13,333 nt of DNA from Candidatus Methanomethylophilus sp. UBA78 (GTDB lineage: Archaea; Thermoplasmatota; Thermoplasmata; Methanomassiliicoccales; Methanomethylophilaceae). A program made the position numbers and the translations under genes. The stretch spans positions 1-13,333 of the forward strand of contig DARY01000020.1 of assembly GCA_002503545.1 (NCBI GenBank), given 5' to 3'. Numbering within the stretch: position 1 is the first letter of the stretch; every line of letters starts with the position of its first letter. The notes under the pieces are model-generated. The model saw only the letters and a program-made list of their open reading frames with translations, made no database searches and was not told where the DNA came from. Of the stretch, positions 6,303 to 12,357 are shown piece after piece.

Positions 6303-7606
6303 CAGTTCCACCAGTTCTTTCTTCTGTCGATGGTCTGGTCCCTGTCGGGTCCCACGCTGACGATGTCCACGGGGGTCTTCAGCTCCTTCTCGATGAAGGC
6401 GATGTAGTCCTTCATCTCCCTGGGGAGCTCGTCGTACCCGCCCTTGACGACGGCCTCGGTGTCGTTCCATCCCTTCCATCCCTTCATCTCGGTGTAGATG
6501 GGTTTGGCCCTCTCGAGTTTCCTGACGGATCCGGGGAAGTACTTCGTCCTCACGCCGTCGATCTCGTACTCCGTGCAGACGGGGAGGACTTCGTAGTCGT
6601 TCAGGACGTCGATCTTGGTGACGGCGATGCTGCTGAATCCGCAGAGCCTGTTGGCGTGGTTGACCACGACGAGGTCGAGCCATCCGCACCTCCTGCCCCT
6701 GCCGGTGGTGACGCCGAACTCCCCGCCTTTGATCTGGAGCTTCTTCTCCTCCTCGCCCCTCAGCTCGGTCACGAAGGGCCCCTCCCCCACGCGGGTGGTG
6801 TAGGCCTTGACGACCCCCATGACCCCGTCGAGCCTGTTGGGGGCTATGCCGGCCCCGGTGCAGACGCCGCCGGCCATGGTGGCGGACGACGTGACGAACG
6901 GGTATGTGCCGTGGTCTATGTCGAGCATCGCCCCCTGCGCACCCTCGAACAGGACGTTCTTGCCGGCGTCCAGGGACTCGTTCACGAGGACGGAGGTGTC
7001 GCAGATGTACTTCCCGAGCTTCTTCCCCCAGGAGGTCATCTTCTCGAAGAGGGACTCGGCGGTGTAACCGCACTCGCCCGCCTCCATCAGGGCCAGCATG
7101 TCCTTCTTGTAGGGGAGGACCATGGCGATCTTCTCCCTCAGGGTGTCCTCCTCCAGCAGGTCGCCGGCGCGGAACCCTATCCTGGAGATCTTGTCCTGGT
7201 AGGTGGGGCCTATGCCTTTCTTCGTGGTCCCGACGGGTTTCTTGCCGCGGTACTTCTCCTCGGCCCCGTCGAGCTTCTCGTGGTAGTCCATGATCAGAGC
7301 CGCGCTGTCCGAGATCCTGAGGCCGTCCACGCTGCCCCCGGCCTCCTCTACGTGGGCTATCTCGCCCAGGAGGTCCTCCATGTTGACGACCGTGCCGTTG
7401 CCGATCACAGCGAGCTTCCCCGGTCTGACGACCCCCGACGGCAGTCCGTGGAGCTTGAAGACCCTGTCCCCGACTATTATGGTGTGTCCGGCGTTGTTAC
7501 CGCCCTGGAAACGCACGATGAGGTCCGCTCCCTCGTCAAGGTAGTCGATGATCTTTCCTTTACCTTCGTCTCCCCACTGGGACCCGATGACAGCTAGGCT
7601 AGGCAT
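6302..7606 (-). CDS. purA: Adenylosuccinate synthetase
   Basis: 434 residues, full length for the family. The enzyme joins IMP and aspartate using GTP, the first committed step from IMP to AMP, in the cytoplasm. The GTP-binding/catalytic loop is GSQWGDEGKGK (8-18) with catalytic D13. The NNAGHT motif (37-42) carries catalytic H41, and GTTKKGIGPTY (126-136) is the IMP-binding loop. The aspartate-loop region TTGRGRRCGWLDLV is also present. D13 and H41 fall at the numbers known for the E. coli enzyme, which supports the ATG at 7606. The ribosome site is weak (GGTTGAT, about 6 nt upstream). It has its own TATA box and is followed by the overlapping zinc-ribbon gene. purB and other purine genes are not in the window. 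Confidence 0.98.
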   Translation of the reverse strand: MPSLAVIGSQWGDEGKGKIIDYLDEGADLIVRFQGGNNAGHTIIVGDRVFKLHGLPSGVVRPGKLAVIGNGTVVNMEDLLGEIAHVEEAGGSVDGLRISDSAALIMDYHEKLDGAEEKYRGKKPVGTTKKGIGPTYQDKISRIGFRAGDLLEEDTLREKIAMVLPYKKDMLALMEAGECGYTAESLFEKMTSWGKKLGKYICDTSVLVNESLDAGKNVLFEGAQGAMLDIDHGTYPFVTSSATMAGGVCTGAGIAPNRLDGVMGVVKAYTTRVGEGPFVTELRGEEEKKLQIKGGEFGVTTGRGRRCGWLDLVVVNHANRLCGFSSIAVTKIDVLNDYEVLPVCTEYEIDGVRTKYFPGSVRKLERAKPIYTEMKGWKGWNDTEAVVKGGYDELPREMKDYIAFIEKELKTPVDIVSVGPDRDQTIDRRKNWWN

Positions 7607-7637
7607 ATGATATCAACCATGCCCATCCCATTCAAAC

Positions 7638-7645
7638 ATTTATAG
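7638..7645 (-). promoter_or_regulatory. Probable TATA box for purA
   Basis: The minus strand reads CTATAAATG, with its core about 36 nt before the purA ATG, which gives a predicted leader of roughly 10 nt. It sits in the 60-bp gap behind the 269-aa unknown gene, so purA is probably transcribed separately from that operon. Confidence 0.55.
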
Positions 7646-7666
7646 ATACATGGTTGGCCGCTCCGT

Positions 7667-8476
7667 TCATCCGATGACGTCCTCCTCGACGCGCCTCAGG
7701 ACGGCGGGGTCGAGCTTGGACCGGTTCACGATGTAGGCGCAGTTCAGGCGGGGGTTCACGAGGCCCATGTTCGACACCGACCCCAGGACCGGGTCCCCGG
7801 AACGCCTGCACATGAGGAAGCGCACCAGCAGCTGCAGGACCCTGTCCTTCGGCAGCGGCTCCGTGGAGGTGGCGATGTCCCAGACGGTCGATTCCGTCAG
7901 GTACCCGCCGTAGCCCTCCGTGATCCTGGAGCCTCCTCCGCCGGAGAGGTCGAACCCCATCCTCTTTATCGGACCTATGTTGGTGAAGAACCCGGTGGTC
8001 CTCCTCACCATTATGCGGATGTTCTCGCAGGTGTGGTCGTTGGCCCTCACGCGCGACGGGTGCCTGTACTTCCCGCCCCCGCCGGAGAGCGCGAAGGCGG
8101 CCAGCTTGCAGGCGTTGTCCACGGAGGCGTCGTCGAAGTCCCCTCCGTACCTGCAGTCTATGCCGTCCTCGAGCATGTCGAAGGCCGAGGCCGTCCCGTA
8201 GGCGCCGAGACCGCCGCCGAGATGGCGGAACGCCATCTCCTCCGCCTCCTTTATCTCGACGATCTTGCGGTCGTAGGGGTAGCCGTCCCTCTCGTTCAGG
8301 AAGACGAGCGCGGAGAGCAGCGATACCGCGCTCTCCACTATGTCCCAGCCTATGTTGTCCTGTCCCAGGTACTTGCCGTCCCTGTAGGTCAGGGGCACCG
8401 GGTCGAAGAGCCCGGCCGGCACGAATCCGCCCGGGGGCTGCTCGATCCCCGCCGTCCCGCTCTGGATCCCCGCCAT
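7667..8476 (-). CDS. Uncharacterised 269-aa protein, possibly a degenerate nuclease-like family member
   Basis: Not firmly recognised. It is soluble, with no signal peptide or membrane segment. The second half carries ENIRIMVRRT (151-160), a Gly-rich stretch near 178-183, GYGGYLTESTVWDIATST (188-205), LQLLVRFLM (214-222), GLVNPRLNCAYIV (238-250) and a final VIG. From memory, this order resembles a family of about 270-aa uncharacterised proteins found in many bacteria and archaea, whose core is close to G-D-x-D-F-L-x-x-D-T-L-W-D-F-K followed by 'NPRLN..Y' and a VIG ending. If that is right, the two acidic residues (here Y189 and G191) and the lysine (here A202) are lost in this copy. The ATG at 8476 lies 4 nt after the trm1 stop, with GGGAGTGA spanning the junction as ribosome site. 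It is the third gene of the THEP1-trm1 operon. Confidence 0.8.
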   Translation of the reverse strand: MAGIQSGTAGIEQPPGGFVPAGLFDPVPLTYRDGKYLGQDNIGWDIVESAVSLLSALVFLNERDGYPYDRKIVEIKEAEEMAFRHLGGGLGAYGTASAFDMLEDGIDCRYGGDFDDASVDNACKLAAFALSGGGGKYRHPSRVRANDHTCENIRIMVRRTTGFFTNIGPIKRMGFDLSGGGGSRITEGYGGYLTESTVWDIATSTEPLPKDRVLQLLVRFLMCRRSGDPVLGSVSNMGLVNPRLNCAYIVNRSKLDPAVLRRVEEDVIG

Positions 8477-8480
8477 GCGA

Positions 8481-9599
8481 TCACTCCCGGGGGGTCTCGT
8501 TGCCGTTCTCGCGGTAGATCCCCAGGATGTCCTTAAGGGGCAGCTCCGTTATGAACGAGGTGGGGGAGAAGTGGGTCTTGGAGGTGGGGCCGACCTCGTT
8601 CATCTTCTCTATGAAGAGGTCCATGTTGGGAGGGGACAGCTTCGTGAGGGAGGACAGCTCGCTCATGTCGTACAGGAACGGGGTGGAGTCGATCTCGTCC
8701 CTCCATATACCCAGCATCTTGCCGCACTTCTTCTCCTTGGCCATCCCCTCCGGGGACATCCTCCCCAGGAGCTCCTTGTCGAAGAGGGGGCCCAGCCAGA
8801 AGGGGCCCAGCCTGTGCTCGGGGTCGTACTCGCGGACGCAGTCCCTCTCCAGGGTTTCCTGGTCGTAGCGCATGTAACCCAACTGTGCCAGCATGTCGTC
8901 GCAGGCCTTGGTTCCGGGTACGATCTCCACGTACGTCCGGTAGTAGTGGTCCGCATAGAAGGAGAGGAGCGGGCGCATGCCCATGTCGAACTTGCCCATC
9001 TCGCGGGCTATGTTGCACATGAGTATCCTCAATCCGCCCTCGTGGCACATGTAGCCGCGTATCGGTTCGCACTGGTACCTGCGCCTGCACTTGGGTGCCT
9101 GGGCGCCTGCCAGCGGGGCCGTGTCGGTGGCGGTCACGGCCAGGACGGCGCGCTTCCGGCAGCCGCGGATGGCCGATTGTATGAAAAGGGAAGGGGACCC
9201 GAAGGGATCCAGGTCCACGTAGTCGTAGCCGTTCTCGGCGAACAGGCAGTGCATGTCGGCGTGCGAGGCGCGGCAGTTGTCGAGACCGTTGAGCTCTATG
9301 TTAGCCTCTATGTACGGGATGGCGTTGGCGTCGAAGTCGTTGGCCGTCACGTCCGTGCCGGGGACCTCGTTCGCTATCCTGACCGCCCGGGACCCGGTGG
9401 CCGTCATGGCGTCCGCCACGGTCATGCTGGGTCTGCGGAGGGCCCTGAGCAGCATCACGCTGACGTCCCTGTTGAACGCCATCTGCTCGTTGAAGAATAC
9501 GGATCCGGCGTTTATCCTGCCGGGCCCGTGTACGGAATGTGCCGCGGGGACCAGGATCTTGGTGCTCCCCTCAGTTATGATGTCTCCGGGGGGCGTCAA
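8481..9599 (-). CDS. trm1: tRNA (guanine26-N2)-dimethyltransferase Trm1
   Basis: 372 residues, close to the usual archaeal length. It uses S-adenosylmethionine to form N2,N2-dimethylguanosine at position 26 of tRNA. Visible are VFFNEQMAFNRDVSV (34-48), the AdoMet loop DAMTATGSRAVRIANE (63-78), the acidic strand NDFDANAI (87-94), the catalytic-site DLDPFGSP (129-136) and TATDTAPLAGA (156-166), all Trm1 signatures. A Cys-rich stretch (C171, C177, C185) and a later CGKM may bind zinc. The start is TTG at 9599: no ATG occurs before the essential ITEGSTKILVPA region, and GGTGA lies 6 nt upstream (complement of 9606-9610 region). Its start overlaps the THEP1 stop by 4 nt, so the genes are translationally coupled. 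Confidence 0.95.
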   Translation of the reverse strand: MTPPGDIITEGSTKILVPAAHSVHGPGRINAGSVFFNEQMAFNRDVSVMLLRALRRPSMTVADAMTATGSRAVRIANEVPGTDVTANDFDANAIPYIEANIELNGLDNCRASHADMHCLFAENGYDYVDLDPFGSPSLFIQSAIRGCRKRAVLAVTATDTAPLAGAQAPKCRRRYQCEPIRGYMCHEGGLRILMCNIAREMGKFDMGMRPLLSFYADHYYRTYVEIVPGTKACDDMLAQLGYMRYDQETLERDCVREYDPEHRLGPFWLGPLFDKELLGRMSPEGMAKEKKCGKMLGIWRDEIDSTPFLYDMSELSSLTKLSPPNMDLFIEKMNEVGPTSKTHFSPTSFITELPLKDILGIYRENGNETPRE

Positions 9600-10138
9600 A
9601 TGTTTTCACCGTTCATCAGGCGCATTATCTTGTGAGGGAGGAGGTTCCTGTTGGTCGGCGTGACCTCGAGGATCCTCACGTCGTCTCTCCGCCTTATGTC
9701 CTGCAGAAGGGGGTTTCTGGATTTCTTGTGGAGGGTGAGGATCATCGGTTTGTCCACGTCGAGGGCGTCCTTCACGGCGTCCACGAACGCCTGGCTCTCC
9801 ACTTCCACTTTGCCCACCTCGTCTATCACTATGACATCGCAGGTTTCGCAGGCGGTCTTTATGGCGTTGATGGAGATGGATTCGAAAAGGGACAGGTCCA
9901 CACCAAGATTTCCTACGGAGATCTTGCTCTCCAACCCCGGTTTCGCGAATGTGACCTTCTCGCCGGTCCGGAGGTTGCACACATTGATGCCTATATCGTG
10001 CCTCCCGTCGGTGATCTTCTCGTCGATCATCCCACCTACGGTTATGCTGGTCCCGAGCATCTCTATGACCCGTTTCAAAGTATAGGTTTTACCGGAACCA
10101 GGGAGTCCAGTAATACCAATCTTTATTTCGTTTACCAA
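9596..10138 (-). CDS. THEP1-type nucleoside-triphosphatase (P-loop NTPase)
   Basis: 180 residues, the full size of the THEP1 family. The Walker A motif is GLPGSGKT (11-18) and Walker B is DVIVIDEVGKVE (101-112), the form characteristic of THEP1, where 'DEIGKME' is usual. Family members hydrolyse ATP, GTP and other nucleoside triphosphates in vitro; the cellular role is not settled, and an RNA-linked role has been suggested for relatives. Co-transcription with trm1 would fit a tRNA-linked job (inference). The start is TTG at 10138, giving MVNEIKIGITG right before the P-loop. GGGGG lies 8 nt upstream (complement of 10147-10151) and no ATG is available before the Walker A motif. It is the first gene of the three-gene operon and has a TATA box 38 nt upstream. 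Confidence 0.93.
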   Translation of the reverse strand: MVNEIKIGITGLPGSGKTYTLKRVIEMLGTSITVGGMIDEKITDGRHDIGINVCNLRTGEKVTFAKPGLESKISVGNLGVDLSLFESISINAIKTACETCDVIVIDEVGKVEVESQAFVDAVKDALDVDKPMILTLHKKSRNPLLQDIRRRDDVRILEVTPTNRNLLPHKIMRLMNGENI

Positions 10139-10170
10139 TGCGATGTCCCCCGCTCTGGATGGTCTTTAAA

Positions 10171-10180
10171 GTATATATAC
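10171..10180 (-). promoter_or_regulatory. Probable TATA box for the THEP1-trm1 operon
   Basis: GTATATATAC is a perfect 10-bp palindrome about 38 nt upstream of the TTG start. It predicts transcription starting near 10150, which would keep the GGGGG ribosome site within a leader of about 12 nt. Confidence 0.55.
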
Positions 10181-10214
10181 TAATGTAGTTCTACGGGAAT
10201 GAGTCGCCGCGGCC

Positions 10215-10224
10215 TTTATAAATT
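10215..10224 (-). promoter_or_regulatory. Possible second upstream TATA box
   Basis: The minus strand reads AATTTATAAA, a near-ideal archaeal TATA box, in the gap behind mptD. It would start a transcript near 10190, with a leader of about 55 nt to the THEP1 gene. This may be a second promoter or the end of mptD transcription; I see no small gene between the two boxes. Confidence 0.35.
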
Positions 10225-10244
10225 ACACCGCAGGGTTGGATTTT

Positions 10245-10622
10245 TCACTGGATGTCTTCGATGTACATGAGCGGGTATCCGAGCTCGTCGTCGTACCTCA
10301 TGACCGCCCTGACCGCCGTCCCGCCGACCTCGACGACCACGGTCGCATCGATCATATCCCCCGTAAGGGAGGAGTAGGAGTACTGGTCCTCCTTGTTCCC
10401 GTCCCCGTGCCGTATCGATACCCTGGCATCGCGGACGTAGGGCTGGACCTTTATGCAGTCGGCGATGGCGGCCTCCAGTTCGGCCACGTTCCTCTCGCAG
10501 AAGGGCGTCCCCACGAACTGATGGTATATGGTGCCCATCTTTATGCCGGCTTCGAAGCACGCCCGCTCCCTGCTCCCGCATGCGAACCTGGAATCCGCCA
10601 ACCTCTCTCTGTCGGAAGACAT
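10245..10622 (-). CDS. mptD: Archaeal dihydroneopterin aldolase MptD
   Basis: 125 residues from the ATG at 10622. ACFEAGIKMGTIYHQFVGTP (21-40) is the signature of the archaeal MptD family (DHNA/DUF381). It is followed by a conserved Gln in KVQPYV (Q60), a tyrosine-rich SYSSLTGDM region and the ending YPLMYIEDIQ. E24, H34 and Q60 match the active-site Glu/His/Gln of the Methanocaldococcus jannaschii enzyme with an offset of one. The enzyme cleaves dihydroneopterin to 6-hydroxymethyl-dihydropterin and glycolaldehyde, for tetrahydromethanopterin or folate cofactors. An upstream in-frame GTG (10667) is rejected because the promoter A/T box lies downstream of it. The gene diverges from nadA and shares its promoter box; it has almost no leader (about 5 nt) and only a weak GGTAA before the ATG. 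Confidence 0.9.
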   Translation of the reverse strand: MSSDRERLADSRFACGSRERACFEAGIKMGTIYHQFVGTPFCERNVAELEAAIADCIKVQPYVRDARVSIRHGDGNKEDQYSYSSLTGDMIDATVVVEVGGTAVRAVMRYDDELGYPLMYIEDIQ

Positions 10623-10648
10623 GTTACCGGACGGGGTATGGAGACAAT

Positions 10649-10659
10649 GTTTAAAAATC
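10649..10659. promoter_or_regulatory. Single A/T box shared by divergent mptD and nadA
   Basis: GTTTAAAAATC is the only TATA-like sequence in the 59 bp between the two start codons. Its centre is about 28 nt from the nadA ATG on the plus strand and about 32 nt from the mptD ATG on the minus strand. Both distances match archaeal TATA-to-start spacing, so both mRNAs should be leaderless or nearly so. Confidence 0.6.
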
Positions 10660-10681
10660 GGACGCACTACGGCAGTTCTAC

Positions 10682-11584
10682 ATGCAGTCGGTAGCGCAGC
10701 AGATAGCCGCTCTCAAGAAAGAGAAGAACGCAGTGATCCTGGCACATAACTACACCCTCCCCGAGGTACAGGATCTGGCGGACTTCGTGGGGGACTCCCT
10801 CGGTCTTTCCAGGGAGGCCGCCGCCACCGATGCGGACATAATCGTGTTCTGCGGGGTCTCCTTCATGGGGGAGACGGCCAAGATCCTCAGCCCCGGCAAG
10901 AAGGTCCTCCTCCCGGAGCCGGAGGCGAAGTGCGCCATGGCGGCCATGTGCTCCGCCGAACAGATCAGGCAGGTGAAGGCCAGGTACCCGGACGCGACCG
11001 TCGTGGGCTACGTGAACACCTCCGCCGAGACCAAGACCGAGGTGGACTACTGCTGCACCTCGGCCAATGCGCTCAACGTGGTCAACGCGGTCCCCAACGA
11101 CAGGATAATCTTCGTGCCCGATTACAATCTGGGTAAGTACGTGAGGGAGAAGTCCGGCAAGGACGTGATCCTCTGGTCCGGGTTCTGCCCGGTCCACCAG
11201 GGCGTGACGGTGAGGCAGATGCAGGAGCTGAAGAACGCGCATCCCGACGCCGAGGTCGTGGCGCATCCGGAATGCAGGCTCGACGTGCTGAACATGGCCG
11301 ATTTCGTGGGGTCCACGGAGGCCATACTGAAGCACTGCGCCGCCTCCGACCGTAACGAGTTCATAGTCCTGACGGAGATGGGCATGGGCCACAGGCTGGG
11401 GAAGGCCTGTCCCGGCAAGAAGTTCTACTTCACGCAGCAGTCGCTCTGCATGACGATGAAGATGATCAGCCCGGAGTCGGTTCTCGACTGTCTCGTCAAC
11501 GAGACCGGGGAGATCGTCCTCGACGGGGACGTCCAAGAGAGGGCGTACGTCCCGGTCAAGAGGATGACCGACATACTCGGATGA
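10682..11584 (+). CDS. nadA: Quinolinate synthase A
   Basis: 300 residues, the compact archaeal/Thermotoga-type length. It condenses iminoaspartate with dihydroxyacetone phosphate to quinolinate in de novo NAD synthesis, using a [4Fe-4S] cluster. The three cluster cysteines are C84 in EAKCAMA, C169 in WSGFCPVHQ and C256 in SLCMTMK, at almost the same numbers as in characterised short NadA enzymes. Also present are ILAHNYTLPEVQDLADFVGD (19-38, substrate-binding His and Tyr), FCGVSFMGETAKIL (56-69) and AHPEC (194-198). The ATG at 10682 is about 28 nt from the A/T box shared with mptD and has no ribosome site, so it is probably leaderless. nadC and an aspartate oxidase or dehydrogenase are not in the window. 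Its 3' end converges with the hjc-like gene. Confidence 0.97.
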   Translation: MQSVAQQIAALKKEKNAVILAHNYTLPEVQDLADFVGDSLGLSREAAATDADIIVFCGVSFMGETAKILSPGKKVLLPEPEAKCAMAAMCSAEQIRQVKARYPDATVVGYVNTSAETKTEVDYCCTSANALNVVNAVPNDRIIFVPDYNLGKYVREKSGKDVILWSGFCPVHQGVTVRQMQELKNAHPDAEVVAHPECRLDVLNMADFVGSTEAILKHCAASDRNEFIVLTEMGMGHRLGKACPGKKFYFTQQSLCMTMKMISPESVLDCLVNETGEIVLDGDVQERAYVPVKRMTDILG

Positions 11585-11718
11585 CGTCCGGCCCTATGTC
11601 CCAGGAGCCGGATTCCGACATCCTTAAACGGTCGTTCGGCGATGGGTTCGCGAGACTGCGCCGGGTGAAGATTGCGAGAGCTGATCCGTGATGAGCCCTA
11701 TGAGTGCTGACGGCCGTC
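11585..11718. other. Convergent gap between nadA and the resolvase gene
   Basis: 134 bp with no convincing gene. A 10-bp perfect palindrome GACGGCCGTC (11709-11718) touches the resolvase stop codon and could form the end of that transcript. No T-rich tract is present on either strand, and I find no tRNA-like cloverleaf. Confidence 0.4.
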
Positions 11719-12258
11719 TCAACTTCTGTCGTCGTAGTTGCTCATGCCCACGTAGGCGAGGAGGTCGGACAGCTTCATGCCGTCGTTCCACCTCATGACG
11801 AAGTTGCCCCCTTTGCTGACGTCGAGCTTGGGTATCCGCTCCCTGAGCAGCGCGGCCCTTCCGCGGAGGTTGCTGTCCGAGGGCATGGTGAATATCCTCC
11901 ACGGGTCCCCCCTGACCCCCTTCAGGCGGTAGGCGTAGATGGGGATTATGTGGCAGCGGTTGCAGTCCTCGATCATCCTGTTGGCCTGCTCGGTCAGCCT
12001 GACGCTCTTGCTCATGTAGAGGACGTCGTTCTCGGAGCTCTTGACCTCGATGGGGAACGAGAAGTCCCATCTGAGCGCGACGAGGTCGACGCCGAGGGAA
12101 CCGGCCGCCCTTATGACCATGAATGGGAAGTCCCTCATCGATCCGTAAGCCTGCGTCTCCGTCTCGCTGCAGGTCTTGACCATCTTGTCTATGGCCTTTT
12201 CGTCTCCCGAGAGCAGGTATTTCAGTTCGCGTTCGTAGGTGTCGCCGGGGGCTGCCAT
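11719..12258 (-). CDS. hjc: Hjc-family archaeal Holliday junction resolvase, with insertion and C-terminal extension
   Basis: 179 residues against about 120-140 for typical Hjc. The catalytic set known from Pyrococcus furiosus Hjc is complete: E9-R10 in YERE, R50 in FMVIRAAGS, D58 in GVDLVA, and E71/K73 in PIEVKSS. The later helix (VRLTEQANRMIEDC) and WRIF strand also follow the family order. The enzyme cuts four-way DNA junctions during recombination and fork repair. Two things differ: about 25 extra residues between the first catalytic Glu and R50, and about 55 residues after WRIF ending near YDDRS. The extra parts have no motif that I know. The ATG at 12258 lies 27 nt from a TATA box, so the mRNA is probably leaderless. 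A wider role as another PD-(D/E)XK nuclease is possible. Confidence 0.85.
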   Translation of the reverse strand: MAAPGDTYERELKYLLSGDEKAIDKMVKTCSETETQAYGSMRDFPFMVIRAAGSLGVDLVALRWDFSFPIEVKSSENDVLYMSKSVRLTEQANRMIEDCNRCHIIPIYAYRLKGVRGDPWRIFTMPSDSNLRGRAALLRERIPKLDVSKGGNFVMRWNDGMKLSDLLAYVGMSNYDDRS

Positions 12259-12280
12259 ATGGTACCAGACTGGCTGAGAT

Positions 12281-12290
12281 GATATAAAAG
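12281..12290 (-). promoter_or_regulatory. Probable TATA box for the resolvase gene
   Basis: The minus strand reads CTTTTATATC, centred about 27 nt before the ATG at 12258. The predicted transcription start coincides with the start codon. It begins only 9 bp beyond the aspS terminator hairpin. Confidence 0.6.
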
Positions 12291-12298
12291 GGAAAGGG

Positions 12299-12332
12299 GG
12301 AGGGGTGACCGTATCTGAACGGAAACCCCTCC
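12299..12332 (-). terminator. Two-tier hairpin ending the aspS transcript
   Basis: GGAGGGGT (12299-12306) pairs with ACCCCTCC (12325-12332). Inside a 2x2 internal loop, CCGT (12309-12312) pairs with ACGG (12319-12322) around a 6-nt loop. In the aspS transcript it lies 25 nt after the stop and is followed by a pyrimidine-rich run (CCCTTTCCCTTTT), a plausible archaeal termination signal. It also insulates the resolvase promoter immediately beyond it. Confidence 0.65.
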
Positions 12333-12357
12333 TTTCGCCGAATCTGAGGTCCGCGTC

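Noticed and set aside
5853..7073. 406-aa frame that would fuse extra N-terminal sequence to the zinc-ribbon protein
   Set aside because: The first 257 codons are an Arg/Gly/His-rich shadow of purA in another frame; the real protein begins at the ATG at 6302, just before the first CPRC motif.
6656..7597. 313-aa open frame antisense to purA
   Set aside because: Gly/Val/His/Leu-rich shadow without motifs; purA on the other strand has complete catalytic motifs.
10623..10667. GTG start for mptD at 10667, adding 15 residues
   Set aside because: The only promoter A/T box lies inside this extension, and the family begins about 20 residues before the FEAGIK motif, which fits the ATG at 10622.
11585..11718. 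Possible small RNA or tRNA in the nadA/hjc gap
   Set aside because: GTTCG-like pieces are present but no cloverleaf, acceptor pairing or T-run could be built; only a short palindrome is seen.
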